Positions 24,023 to 33,032 of a DNA stretch of 64,000 nucleotides are shown here, one piece after another. Both the position numbers and the translations under genes were made by a program. The stretch comes from CBDUXT01 sp965371245 (GTDB taxonomy: Bacteria; Planctomycetota; Phycisphaerae; UBA1845). The notes under the pieces were generated by a model. The model did no database searches and was not told where the DNA came from. It saw only the letters and a list, made by a program, of their open reading frames with translations. Positions within the stretch are counted from its first letter, which is position 1. Each line of letters opens with the position of its first letter. The DNA is taken from positions 1 to 64,000 of the forward strand of contig CBDUXT010000014.1 in assembly GCA_965371245.1 (NCBI GenBank). The letters run 5' to 3'.

Positions 24023-24925
24023 TCAGAGCTGGACGTTGCTGCGTAACCGCAGGCGGGTTTCCTCCAGGGCATCGAGAAGCGCCTGTTCGACGTCGTCATA
24101 GGTGCCACTACGAGGGGCGCTGACGGTTACCTTGAATCCGTTTTCGGCAAGAAACTCAAGGCGGACGCCTGTCGGCTTGCGTTTCGGTTTACCTCGGCGT
24201 TGGCGCACGGCGCGGGCCGCCTGAACGTGGGATAATTCCCCGGCCACGGCCTTCGACGCGAGTTGCTTGCGACTGGTGTCATCAGGGAGCTTGGAAAGCT
24301 CATACGCCGAACGCGCCGCAAGCTCGCCCGCATCGACCTGGCGCTGAATGTCGTCAGGGAGCCGCAAAAGGCCCAAGGCGCGGCTTACCGTGGAAGCCGG
24401 AATCCGCAGGGCTGCGGCGACCTGTTTACCGTTCCAGCCGTTGAGTTCCATGAGACTCGCAAAGGCCTTGGCCTGCTCAACCGGCTTGAGATCCTCACGA
24501 AGTAGATTCTCAACCAGCTGCTGTTCGAGAATCTCCGACGGGCTGAGCGTCTCCTCGTGAAAAAAACAGTCGATCGTGGGCAGGCCTGCCTGGCGCGTGG
24601 CCCGCCAGCGGCGTTCACCGGAAACGATGACCCATTTCTCAGGCTCCGGTGACCAGCGAACGTGGATGGGCAGGAGCTGTCCTTTCTGGCGAATGCTGGC
24701 CGACAGCCGGTCGAGGGCATCGTCCCCGAAATCGGCGCGCGGCTGATGGGGGTCGGGAAACACTCGGCCGATTTCGACGCTTCCAACCTTTCGCAGGGGT
24801 CGCCGGCCGGCGTCTCTTTGCGATGCGACGGGTGCGAGCTGCGGCCGAGTGTCGGTCACACGGACACCCATCGACTCGTCGAGGTGGCTCGTGAGATGGG
24901 CTAGGGTTGACTTGGTGCTTGCCAT
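24023..24925 (-). CDS. parB: ParB partition protein
   Basis: About 300 aa. The ParB N-terminal domain shows GRVFPDPHQPRADF, LSASIRQKGQLLPIHVR and IVSGERRWRATRQAGL (GERRxRA box of the CTP-binding fold), then EQQLVENLLREDLKPVEQAKAF and the HTH (NGKQVAAALRIPASTVSRAL). The start is the ATG at 24925, immediately after the parA stop (TGATATG), so the pair is translationally coupled; a longer frame upstream is only antisense to parA. It binds parS DNA and loads onto it for partition. Confidence 0.9.
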   Translation of the reverse strand: MASTKSTLAHLTSHLDESMGVRVTDTRPQLAPVASQRDAGRRPLRKVGSVEIGRVFPDPHQPRADFGDDALDRLSASIRQKGQLLPIHVRWSPEPEKWVIVSGERRWRATRQAGLPTIDCFFHEETLSPSEILEQQLVENLLREDLKPVEQAKAFASLMELNGWNGKQVAAALRIPASTVSRALGLLRLPDDIQRQVDAGELAARSAYELSKLPDDTSRKQLASKAVAGELSHVQAARAVRQRRGKPKRKPTGVRLEFLAENGFKVTVSAPRSGTYDDVEQALLDALEETRLRLRSNVQL

Positions 24926-24926
24926 A

Positions 24927-25733
24927 TCAGGCCGCCCGCCGTTTGGTCGTACGCGTGGATATGCGATCGGAGATCTCGTCTGCCAGCGCGCGTGTCGATG
25001 TAGCGGCGACAGAGGCGGGCTCGTGTTGCTCCACCGGTTTGCGAGCGGCAACCGCCACCTTGAAGGCGCTTGCTTCGGGGATGACCGTGTCGAGAACCAT
25101 GTGTCCGTAGATCTCTCGCAGGCGTCGCTCGTACGCCCGGTGGATGACCAGCCGACGGTCGCAGCGCGTCACCAGGTGCCCGAGACGTCGAAGCGACGGA
25201 TTGAGTTCTCTGGCCTGTTCGATGGCTTGGTGGACCGCCCGAAGACCCTGGGTTCCGAAGTCCTCGGGCGGCACCGGGATGATCACGTAGTCCGCTGCGA
25301 TCATGGCCGCCCAGCTACAGCTGTAGAGATTGGGCGGGCAGTCGATCAGCACGAAATCGAAGTCGGTCAACTGACCGAGAAAATCTCGAATCGCGTACTG
25401 GAGCATGCCGGTTGTCTCGGGAGAGGGTTTGTTCAACGGGGCGAGGTGCTGATTGGCCGGCGCCACCACGATGCGATCGAAGCGCGTCGGAAGAAGAATC
25501 TCCCGTGGGTCGGAAACGTACACGGAATCATCGAAGAACGCGGAGACTGTCTTGCGCGATTCGAGTGCTTCAACCAGTGCGGATCCCAGAAAACCCTGGC
25601 TGAGTGAACCCTGCGGATCAGCATCGATCAGCAGCACGGATCGCCCGGCCGCCGCGAACGCGCCCGCCAGATGAAGGCATGTGGAGCTCTTGCCGCACCC
25701 TCCCTTCTGATTCACGAAGCAGATAGTCGTCAT
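24927..25733 (-). CDS. parA: ParA partition ATPase
   Basis: A 268-aa protein. MTTICFVNQKGGCGKSSTCLHLA has the deviant Walker A motif KGGCGKSS (residues 10-17), VLLIDADPQGS is the A' motif, and DFVLIDCPPN the Walker B. This is a classic ParA/Soj-type ATPase without an N-terminal HTH. It heads the parAB pair and is divergent from the replication initiator gene, as on many plasmids. Confidence 0.92.
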   Translation of the reverse strand: MTTICFVNQKGGCGKSSTCLHLAGAFAAAGRSVLLIDADPQGSLSQGFLGSALVEALESRKTVSAFFDDSVYVSDPREILLPTRFDRIVVAPANQHLAPLNKPSPETTGMLQYAIRDFLGQLTDFDFVLIDCPPNLYSCSWAAMIAADYVIIPVPPEDFGTQGLRAVHQAIEQARELNPSLRRLGHLVTRCDRRLVIHRAYERRLREIYGHMVLDTVIPEASAFKVAVAARKPVEQHEPASVAATSTRALADEISDRISTRTTKRRAA

Positions 25734-25880
25734 TGTGTCGCTAACCTGTCAAACGGTTGCCGTCGACGTAGCGATTGCCAGTGGCAATTGCGTATTAGAC
25801 GGCCGAAACCACGTAACAAACAGTGGCACAGAGGCGGGAAGGTCGTCAAGCGAAATCGTCAGCGGGGCCCATGGTCATAG
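25734..25880. promoter_or_regulatory. parA-rep divergent promoter region with a palindrome
   Basis: The 147-bp gap between divergent parA and the rep gene holds ATTGCCA-g-TGGCAAT (25774-25788), a perfect 7-bp-arm palindrome. By position it may be parS or a ParA/ParB/Rep operator. It does not resemble the chromosomal parS consensus. Confidence 0.5.
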
Positions 25881-27251
25881 GTGGTCAAAGCACCGGCTTG
25901 GGCATGGTGGATTTGGAGTTTCGCATCGCTGCGGGGCGTGCTACGAAGGTTCAACGAACTTAAAGCACGCGCGCGAATGCAACCCGCTCAAGAAAACCGC
26001 AAACAGACCAGGGGAATTGGCCAGCTGACCGTGGTTGAGCATGCGCTCTGTCCGCTCGACCCGAGACGCGGTCTGGTGGAGAACCTGGTGCACACGGCAA
26101 GCTACCGGTTCAGCGACGGCAAAGGAAAGCGTCACACGGCGCAGGCGCGGGTGTTCTGCCCGCTGGGTCTTACGGCCCGAGACGAGCTTTACCTCTGGGG
26201 GTTGTTGGCCCTGACCATGACCCACAACGCCGAGGACGGTGAGCTGCGAGCCACGCCTCATTGGTGTCTACGCCAGCTAGGCATGATTGATTCCAAGGGT
26301 CGGCGCGGCGGTCGCCAATACCGGCAGTTTGCCGACAGTTTGCGAAGGCTTTCGGTGGTCAAGTACCTGAGCGACAACTTCTACGATCCGGTTCGATGCG
26401 AACATCGACAGGTCGGCTTTGGATTCCTGAGTTTCAGCCTCCCGCTCGACCTCGGCTCGGGCCGGGCCTGGCGCATCGCGTGGGATCCGGTGTTCTTCGA
26501 GCTGATCAGTTCAGCGGCCGGACACTTGAGGTTCGATTTGGACTGCTACCGTCGCCTCGACCCGGCGAGCCGCCGGCTGTTCCTGTTCGCGAGCAAGGTC
26601 TTCGCCCGCCGGTCGATGCTGCCGGTGGTTAACCTCAGAGAATTGGCGGTGAACCTGCTGGGATTCGCGCCCACGCTTGCCTCGCGAGACATGAAGGTCA
26701 AGGTCGGCCGCTGCATTCGGGTCTTGCAGAGTAGTGGCGTGCTAGGGAGTGCGAAGATAGAGCTGATCAGCCGCGGCGAATACCGCGTGACTCTGACGCG
26801 CGGCGATTACTTCACGGGGCGGCCTAGGCCGGAACGGCCCGTGGATGTGAGCGACGGCCCTCTGTCGGACACGTTGCTGGGCATCGGATTCGATGCCCGG
26901 GCCGCGTCCAGGCTGCTACACCGGTATCCCCATCGCCTTCTCGCCGAGTGGGCCGACATCACGTTGGCCGCGATGGGGCGGTTTGGCCCGTCGTTTTTCC
27001 GGAGGAGCCCGATGGCCTATCTTGTCGACTCGGTCTCCAAGGCGGCGAACGGTATTCGAACACCGCCGGACTGGTGGCGTGAACTGTGTCATGATGAATC
27101 AGCGGACCGCAGCGCCGGTGAAGAGTGCAAGGCGGTCTTTGACCAGATCCGACGCAAACTCTTCGATGAACCACGTGGAGAGCCGGCCGCAAGCGTGAGT
27201 GAGCGCCACGGCTTCGCGAGCACCGGTAGCGTGATTCGTGATCTCAAATAA
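25881..27251 (+). CDS. plasmid replication initiator, RepA-like
   Basis: Up to 456 aa. The region from about residue 48 (TVVEHALCPLDPR) through LTARDELYLWGLLALTM, WCLRQLGM, RQYRQFADSLRRLSVVKY and RAWRIAWDPVFFELI matches the RPA-type replication initiator family (tandem winged helices). It binds origin iterons and starts plasmid replication. The GTG at 25881 lacks a clear ribosome binding site; the ATG at 25977 (MQPAQENRK) is a plausible real start. It is divergent from parAB. Confidence 0.8.
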   Translation: MVKAPAWAWWIWSFASLRGVLRRFNELKARARMQPAQENRKQTRGIGQLTVVEHALCPLDPRRGLVENLVHTASYRFSDGKGKRHTAQARVFCPLGLTARDELYLWGLLALTMTHNAEDGELRATPHWCLRQLGMIDSKGRRGGRQYRQFADSLRRLSVVKYLSDNFYDPVRCEHRQVGFGFLSFSLPLDLGSGRAWRIAWDPVFFELISSAAGHLRFDLDCYRRLDPASRRLFLFASKVFARRSMLPVVNLRELAVNLLGFAPTLASRDMKVKVGRCIRVLQSSGVLGSAKIELISRGEYRVTLTRGDYFTGRPRPERPVDVSDGPLSDTLLGIGFDARAASRLLHRYPHRLLAEWADITLAAMGRFGPSFFRRSPMAYLVDSVSKAANGIRTPPDWWRELCHDESADRSAGEECKAVFDQIRRKLFDEPRGEPAASVSERHGFASTGSVIRDLK

Positions 27252-27586
27252 GCATGTGGACCACCAGCAGGTATTCTTTGGTTGTACAGGTACTTCTTTG
27301 TACAAGTACTTTGGGGCTGGTGGGAGAGCTGCCGAGCTTGGGGAGAATGCCGAATCATCTCGAAGAGTTACGGTACACGATGCGAGGGAAGACGGCCCGA
27401 AAGTGCGACGCAATCGACACGCATCCGGCTATGGATTGCGACGGGAGAGACACGTGTTTGGCGGCTTTTTCTGCGACGCAACCGACACGCGTATGCGACA
27501 GTGTTTTCGCCGCGCTAACCCATCCGATGATCGCTCTTGGGATGGCCAGTCTGGACATATGTGAGCATAGGTGATATGCTTATAGT
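27252..27586. other. stretch between rep and parD with iteron-like repeats
   Basis: No gene is seen. Two near-identical 14-bp units TTGTACAGGTACTT (27282-27295) and TTGTACAAGTACTT (27298-27311) stand 16 bp apart, each partly palindromic, with a related GTATTCTTTG just before. They are candidate iterons of a replication origin downstream of rep. The rest shows no pattern until the parD operator. Confidence 0.5.
27564..27580. promoter_or_regulatory. parDE operator candidate
   Basis: AGCATA-ggtga-TATGCT, a perfect inverted repeat 6 bp upstream of the parD start codon. It is in the right place for autorepression by the ParD ribbon-helix-helix protein. Confidence 0.6.
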
Positions 27587-27838
27587 ATGAACGTCCACCT
27601 GTCAGCAGAATTGAAGCGACAAGTCGAGGCCAGGGTTGCGTCCGGGCGCTACAGCTCCGCAAGCGAAGTCATTCGCGCCGGACTCCGGTTGCTTGAGGAA
27701 GACGAACGCCTTCGAGCAGACGTTCGTCGGAAGCTTACCGAAGGCGTGGCTCAGGCAAGAGCCGGCAAACTCGTTGATGGTGAAGAAGTGTTCGCCAGGC
27801 TTGAGGCCGAAATCAACGACGCGGAAACGAAGACCTAG
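27587..27838 (+). CDS. parD: ParD-type antitoxin
   Basis: An 83-aa protein. MNVHLSAELKRQVEARVASGRYSSASEVIRAGLRLLEEDE is the ribbon-helix-helix DNA-binding domain typical of ParD; the C-terminal helix binds the toxin. It precedes parE by 9 bp. It represses its own promoter, presumably through the palindrome at 27564-27580, and stabilises the element. Confidence 0.92.
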   Translation: MNVHLSAELKRQVEARVASGRYSSASEVIRAGLRLLEEDERLRADVRRKLTEGVAQARAGKLVDGEEVFARLEAEINDAETKT

Positions 27839-27847
27839 AAAGGCTGG

Positions 27848-28156
27848 ATGGCTGCCGATTTCCTCCTCACCGAAGCTGCGGACGAAGACCTACAGGAGAT
27901 CAAAGACTACATCTGCCGTGACAGTGTTCGCACAGCCCGACGGGTCATCCGCGAGCTGAAGGAGTCGATGCTTGGGCTCGCGAAGATGCCAGGCAAGGGT
28001 CACGTCCGGGAGGATCTGACCGCTGAAGACATACGATTCTGGACGGTCTATAGTTACTCGATCGTCTACAGGCCTCAGACCACGCCGCTTGAAATCGTTC
28101 GTGTCCTCAGCGGGCGGCGCGACGTCAAGTCGCTCCTTGGAGGTGAGGGCGAATGA
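27848..28156 (+). CDS. parE: ParE-type toxin
   Basis: A 102-aa RelE/ParE-superfamily toxin: FLLTEAADEDLQEIKDYI, MPGKGHVREDL, FWTVYSYSIVYRP and LEIVRVLSGRRDV match the ParE pattern, whose members inhibit DNA gyrase. It pairs with the preceding antitoxin. It marks the right-hand edge of the plasmid-like block. Confidence 0.92.
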   Translation: MAADFLLTEAADEDLQEIKDYICRDSVRTARRVIRELKESMLGLAKMPGKGHVREDLTAEDIRFWTVYSYSIVYRPQTTPLEIVRVLSGRRDVKSLLGGEGE

Positions 28157-28248
28157 AGCCGCGTGGGCAATCCCGCAGCAACGAGGCTTGCGATTCATGT
28201 TGAAGCGTGTTTCGCGAGTTCTTCGAATTCGAGGATTACAAGTACATG

Positions 28249-30522
28249 CTACAGCCCGGCCAGATCCCCAATGAATTGCGAGAGCGTGGTGCCGCAGGCT
28301 GCGCACCAGGCCTTCAGGTCGGTGTAGCCGACTCGCGTCGCACCGCTCTCGACGCTCTGGACCCAGGTCTTCGTCTTCCCGAGCTGATCCGCCAGCCTCT
28401 TCTGTGAAAGCGGGGCCGCTTGGCGCAGAGCGGCCAGTGCCGGCGGAACGATGTCATACGGATCGCTTTCGGCCGCAGGTGCAGCGGGATCGGTCACTTC
28501 TGGACCGCCAGTCATCGCGGACGAGCTGCCGCCGCACGGATCAGGCGCACAGCTCACGCCGCCGGTCCATTCGCCGCTGCACTGGCTCTGCGTCGTTTGT
28601 GAACACGTTCCGAACCTGGCATCGCAGCATGCGCCCAGTATGCCCGCGCACGGATCGGGGCTGCTCTCGCAGAACTCCCCGCTGATCCATGTCCCGGAGC
28701 ACCCTGCTTGCAGCGTGTTGGAGCACGATGCGCCGCAGCACGCACCATAGCTGCAACCGCTTGTCGCGCACGCAGCGGGTGCCGCAAACGGATACGCGGT
28801 GCCGCCGTTTACGACGTCCTGAACGCGCGAAACGTCCACTATGGTGACCAACAGGTCGGGCACCTGCGGATCCACGTCAGCCCAGATGAGCGATGGATCG
28901 GTCTCCCCAGTGAACTTGTCAAGCACTGCGGCGAGATCATCGTCTTCGAAGACCACGAAGTCCGGTAGCGGCCACGGCACCGTGGGACTGCTCCGAGCGC
29001 CGACAACATCCGCCCACACACTACACGTGGGAACAACCAGCGCCGGTTCGTAGGCGCCCTGACTACAGACGGAGCCGCCCGCGGTCTCGGCCGCCGAAAG
29101 AGTCAACGCCTCAATGCTGTACGTGCCGTCCGGGACCACCTCCGCGTCTCCGATGTGTACAACCGAAATCCCCGTCCAATCGTGGAACACGGGAGTGCAT
29201 CCCAGACGCGCAACGTGGCGCGTGGTGCCGTCGTCGTTGACCGTAAACGGAACACTCACCCACCACTGCCTGCCCTCGGCCGTTGGGAACTGCCCGCTGT
29301 GCAGAAGCGTCACCCGCACCGCCGTCGGCTCGCCGGGGTCGTCCACCGCGACCGAAATGAACCGATTCTTGGGTACGAAGTCGCCATAGAAGTTCCGCCC
29401 GTCATCCTCGAACGCACCCATGTCCACGACGCCGAGCGGCCGAGCCACACGGAGAGAGTCCGGCGTCTGCTCGGTCGTGTCGCCGTCTAGATCCACGTCG
29501 TGCGTGTCGGCCGGCAGGTCGGACGACAGGCCTGCGTCTATCGCCGGGGAACCCGAAGGAAGCTGATAGTTGTCGCCGGCCGGGTAGACGAACTGGGGAT
29601 CGTCGTCGATGTTCCCGGTCCCAGGATAAATGTTCGCGTCGTTGGGGTCGTCGTCCTGAATCACGCTGTAGGTTGCGGTCGTGGTTCCGCCAAGCACCGC
29701 GCTGTTGTAGAACGCATCCGTGCCGGCCTCGACGGCCGTGTTGTTCCAGACGATGCAGTTTTTCAAGACGGCCGCTCCCGGCATGTCGAATATGGCGCCG
29801 CCCGCACTCTTCGTCGCCGAGTTTCCGACAAACGTGCAGTTGGTAAACGTCGGTGTGCCGGATGCGGAGACAATTGCACCACCCTCCCAGGCCGTGTTCT
29901 GGGCGAACAGGCAGTTGACGAAGCTGGGGTTACCCCCATCCCGGTTGTAAATGGCGCCCGCGGCCCACATCCCGTCGTTATGAACAAACCGGCAGTTAAC
30001 GAACGTCGGCGACCCACCTCGGTTGCAAACGGCTCCGCCCAGGGTCCCGGCCTTGTGCCGCGTGAAGACACAGTCGATGAACGTGGCGTTGCTGTTGCAC
30101 AGCTCCAGACCCGCCCCATACTCCGGAAAGCTCACCTTCCCACGAATGATGTTCAGCCCTCGCAGCTCGGCCGTCGCGTCGTTGTCCGTGCTCGCAACAA
30201 CCCGGCTGCTTCCTGCGCCGCTGAGATACGTCGGGTTCGCCAGCGAATCACTCTGCGACGACAGTGTTTCCGTGCCGTTGAAGCCGCCGATGATCGCGAC
30301 GCCGTTCTTGAGCGTGACGGTGCCGAAATAGGTTGCCGCGGCCACCCACACCTCGTCGCCGGATTGGGCCGCGGTCACGCCGGCCGTCACGCTCGTCTTG
30401 GCGTTGACCCAGGTCAGCCCGTCGCCGGTGCCGGTGGCGTCGGCATCCACGTAGATCGTCCCGGCAGCGGCCGACACGCACCACGCGAAAGTAAGCAATG
30501 AACATCCAAGTATTCGAGACAC
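28249..30522 (-). CDS. secreted parallel beta-helix protein ending in an XRE helix-turn-helix domain
   Basis: 757 aa from a GTG at 30522 behind AGGAGG. A signal segment (MSRILGCSLLTFAWC) is followed by the Planctomycetota beta-helix opening (GTIYVDADATGTGDGLTW) and repeated turns (PTFVNCRFVHN, PTFTNCTFVGN), then DMGAFEDDGR. A NRFIS module and dockerin-like segment come next (VFEDDDLAAVLDKF, YPF), then two Cys-rich GACC repeats. The last 65 residues (ALRQAAPLSQKRLADQLG, TWVQSVESGATRV, DLKAWCAACGTTLSQFI) are a clear XRE domain, which is out of place on a secreted protein. This may be a fusion at the element boundary; it lies 92 bp from parE. Confidence 0.75.
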   Translation of the reverse strand: MSRILGCSLLTFAWCVSAAAGTIYVDADATGTGDGLTWVNAKTSVTAGVTAAQSGDEVWVAAATYFGTVTLKNGVAIIGGFNGTETLSSQSDSLANPTYLSGAGSSRVVASTDNDATAELRGLNIIRGKVSFPEYGAGLELCNSNATFIDCVFTRHKAGTLGGAVCNRGGSPTFVNCRFVHNDGMWAAGAIYNRDGGNPSFVNCLFAQNTAWEGGAIVSASGTPTFTNCTFVGNSATKSAGGAIFDMPGAAVLKNCIVWNNTAVEAGTDAFYNSAVLGGTTTATYSVIQDDDPNDANIYPGTGNIDDDPQFVYPAGDNYQLPSGSPAIDAGLSSDLPADTHDVDLDGDTTEQTPDSLRVARPLGVVDMGAFEDDGRNFYGDFVPKNRFISVAVDDPGEPTAVRVTLLHSGQFPTAEGRQWWVSVPFTVNDDGTTRHVARLGCTPVFHDWTGISVVHIGDAEVVPDGTYSIEALTLSAAETAGGSVCSQGAYEPALVVPTCSVWADVVGARSSPTVPWPLPDFVVFEDDDLAAVLDKFTGETDPSLIWADVDPQVPDLLVTIVDVSRVQDVVNGGTAYPFAAPAACATSGCSYGACCGASCSNTLQAGCSGTWISGEFCESSPDPCAGILGACCDARFGTCSQTTQSQCSGEWTGGVSCAPDPCGGSSSAMTGGPEVTDPAAPAAESDPYDIVPPALAALRQAAPLSQKRLADQLGKTKTWVQSVESGATRVGYTDLKAWCAACGTTLSQFIGDLAGL

Positions 30523-30560
30523 GTCTTCGCCTCCTGTTCTTCCGCTTTGCTTGCGGCAAC

Positions 30561-33032
30561 CTATGGACAATCCGGCGGATAAGGAAACGGATACGGAACC
30601 CCCGAAAAGGCGTCCAAGGCGCTCGTTACGTCTATGATGGTGACCTTCAGGTCCGGCGTTTCCGGCTCGATATCGGCTTGTGCCTTCGCCGGCGCGGTTG
30701 GGTGGTTGCTGAACTTGTCGAGGATCGCGACGACATCGGCGGTCACGTCCACACGACCGTCCGGTGCCATCCATGTCCCGGCAGCGAAGGGTCCAACGAT
30801 GTCACCCCACTTGCTCGTGTTCACGGTCAGCGCAGGTGAATAGCTGCTCTCGTTCGACGCGTCGCATCCTTGCGGGACCGCCTGAATGTCGTAGACGCCC
30901 AATGGGACGACTGCCTGGTCGGACACGTGGATCGTTCCGTACGTGCTCCAATCCAGAAACACCGGGTCACAACTCAGCCGGGCCGACCACATAGTCGTCA
31001 AGGGAGATCCGCAACCCGCTGGCGGCGGCACTTCTTGTCCCGAGTTCTCGCACACCTCGGTGGGCATTCCGACCCATCGGGTCTCCCCGTTATGAGTGTC
31101 GAAGGGAGGCGGCAAGGAGGAAAGCGTTACGCGTAAGGCGGCTGACACACCTGGATTTGACAAAGCGCAGGAGAGGAAACGATTCTTGTCGAAGCCTTCA
31201 AAGTCGGGCGGCTGAGTCGGCGCTGCGAGACTCGGGCAGGCTGCGAGCTTAACGATATTGGACACGCCCGGCGCTGTTTCCGAAGGCACGCCGTTGTCAT
31301 CGACAAGAAACAGCATGTAAAAACCCGGCGGGGCCTCATTAGGGTTCACCGGCACTTCGACCGAAAGCTCGGACGCGGTTGCCGCTGTAAACACCGGAAC
31401 GTCCACGAGCCGCTGGCTGTGGTCAAACGAGTGCGTCGCCGCCCCCAGGCGAATCAAGCTGACGGCGGTCACGTCGTTGGCATCGGGCGCACCGGGAGGC
31501 GTATCGAGCGTCACGGTCGCCGCCCCGCCGTAGAACATCGTGTTTGCAACCGGACCGATGGCATCGATCGTGGCCCGAGTGGCGGCACCGCCGCCCGGCG
31601 CGAAAAGATACGGCGGGGAAAAGATCTGTGCGTTTCTGTTCTCAATCGGTGGAAAGGTTTGATCACCGCCTGCAATGAGGACACGCGCATCGGGAAGCAG
31701 AACGGCCGAGGCGTGGTGTCCCCGGGGTACGTCCTTGCAACTGTGCCCAGCCTTAAGGACACAGGTCTCCTCCGTCGGGCATTCCACATCGTTCTGGCAA
31801 GGCTGCGGCGGATTGGTGCCCGTACATGTCTTGCAGTCGTCATTCGCCACGCACGAAGCGCCAGTAGCACGAAGCCCGAAACACACGAGGTCCGTCGCAT
31901 CCATCAGGGCCATGTCCGCCCAGCCACTCGTGTCGTCCGCTGGGTCGTAGAGTTCCGGTTCCAAGACGCTCACTGTAGAAATCGACCCTCCGACGCTAAG
32001 GATCTTGCCATCCGGAAGTACAATCAAGTAAGCCTCCTGTCGCCGATGAGCCATGGAGGCGCGCTGTACCCAGGCAGGGGTGGGACTCATTGCGTCAAGG
32101 CTGTACACGTCCGCGATCTGCGTACATCCCACGGTGCAATCCTTATCGAATCCCCCGCCTTTGATGACGAGGTCAGGCCCGTACATAACCGCCGACCCGC
32201 CCTTGATGGGGTCGGCCACGGCACTCAGGTCGGTCCACAGCGCCCCCGGAATTGGGTCAAGCGTTTTCGAAAACATCTCATCGGTGGGCGCTCCCTGAGC
32301 GTCTTCGACAATCGCGAAGTCGGAGCCAGCATAAAGAATCGTGCCATCTGAGAGCTGGAAGTCAAAGGCAAAAAAGGGCAGGTGGAGATCCGCGCTGGTT
32401 AGTTCCGTGTATTGCTGGTTGGGCAGTTTCAAGGCGTCGAAGATCAAAGGCGTGTCGGCGGTATGCGGCGATGAGTCTTCTTCATCTCCTGCTACGACCA
32501 GAATCATTCCGTCGCCCATCCCCGTGACAGTTGGGTACCAGCGTTTCCCCGCTTCGCCGGTGGCAATCTCAGGCATGTCGTCCACGACCGTCCACGGAGC
32601 GGAAAGAGGTGCGTCCGGGTCGAAGATCACGGTGTGGTCGTGTGAGACGCCATAGAAGAGTCCGCCGCCGACAAAGACGATTCGTCCGTCCGGAAGCTGC
32701 GAATGGCCCGAACAGAACAGCCTTATTGGAGCTTGTGTTAAGTCTAACGGGCGGGCGGTGATTGCGGTCACGGGGTTCTGCGCTCCCGGGTCCGGGTCGA
32801 ACACCATGAACCCATCGGTCGCCGAATCACGGTCATACACAGAGAGAACCTTCCCATTCTTCAACAGGATCATATGGATGGTCTCAAGGGGCCAGTTGAG
32901 GATCGGACCCCACTGACCGATGTCGCATGGATCTCCCGGTGTGCACGTCTGTGCGAGGGCCACGCCGTTTCCAGTCACCCACACGATGCAAATGACACTC
33001 ACCACCATGCGACTCAGTGAACGAGAACTCAT
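30561..33032 (-). CDS. secreted galactose-oxidase-like (kelch/DUF1929) protein
   Basis: An 823-aa protein with a signal peptide (1-28). The kelch propeller carries FCSGHSQLPDGR (Cys107), KRWYPTVT (Tyr166), RGHHASAVLLPDARVL (His439, His440) and ATHSFDHSQR (His534). By alignment with galactose oxidase, Cys107 and Tyr166 would form the Tyr-Cys cofactor, His440 and His534 bind copper, and the axial Tyr is replaced by His439. A Cys-rich insert lies at 394-432. The C-terminal ~230 residues are the NRFLS plus dockerin-like module (DVVAILDKFSNHPTAPAKAQAD, YPFPYPPDC) also found in the next gene. Its start overlaps the preceding gene's stop (ATGA). Confidence 0.75.
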   Translation of the reverse strand: MSSRSLSRMVVSVICIVWVTGNGVALAQTCTPGDPCDIGQWGPILNWPLETIHMILLKNGKVLSVYDRDSATDGFMVFDPDPGAQNPVTAITARPLDLTQAPIRLFCSGHSQLPDGRIVFVGGGLFYGVSHDHTVIFDPDAPLSAPWTVVDDMPEIATGEAGKRWYPTVTGMGDGMILVVAGDEEDSSPHTADTPLIFDALKLPNQQYTELTSADLHLPFFAFDFQLSDGTILYAGSDFAIVEDAQGAPTDEMFSKTLDPIPGALWTDLSAVADPIKGGSAVMYGPDLVIKGGGFDKDCTVGCTQIADVYSLDAMSPTPAWVQRASMAHRRQEAYLIVLPDGKILSVGGSISTVSVLEPELYDPADDTSGWADMALMDATDLVCFGLRATGASCVANDDCKTCTGTNPPQPCQNDVECPTEETCVLKAGHSCKDVPRGHHASAVLLPDARVLIAGGDQTFPPIENRNAQIFSPPYLFAPGGGAATRATIDAIGPVANTMFYGGAATVTLDTPPGAPDANDVTAVSLIRLGAATHSFDHSQRLVDVPVFTAATASELSVEVPVNPNEAPPGFYMLFLVDDNGVPSETAPGVSNIVKLAACPSLAAPTQPPDFEGFDKNRFLSCALSNPGVSAALRVTLSSLPPPFDTHNGETRWVGMPTEVCENSGQEVPPPAGCGSPLTTMWSARLSCDPVFLDWSTYGTIHVSDQAVVPLGVYDIQAVPQGCDASNESSYSPALTVNTSKWGDIVGPFAAGTWMAPDGRVDVTADVVAILDKFSNHPTAPAKAQADIEPETPDLKVTIIDVTSALDAFSGVPYPFPYPPDCP

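Larger units (their letters stand above)
7428..28160. mobile_element. integrated plasmid-like / mobilizable element (approximate limits)
   Basis: Between the dead integrase remnant and the ParDE pair lie an intact tyrosine recombinase, a DUF932 plasmid/phage-type protein, a conjugation-type coupling protein with replication-relaxation-like neighbours, ParA, ParB and a RepA-like replication initiator. These are plasmid maintenance and transfer functions, set between chromosomal-looking genes. No relaxase of a common family and no mating-pair (VirB-like) genes were found, so it is at most mobilizable from what is visible. Both ends are guesses: no clear att direct repeat was identified. GH16, cupin and membrane protein genes may be cargo. 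The window could also be a piece of a large replicon carrying this block. Confidence 0.55.

Noticed and set aside
24849..25607. 252-aa plus-strand frame
   Set aside because: Shadow of parA on the opposite strand.
29500..30501. 333-aa open frame on the plus strand
   Set aside because: It is antisense to the beta-helix gene, Arg/Val/Gly-rich, with no domain or ribosome site.
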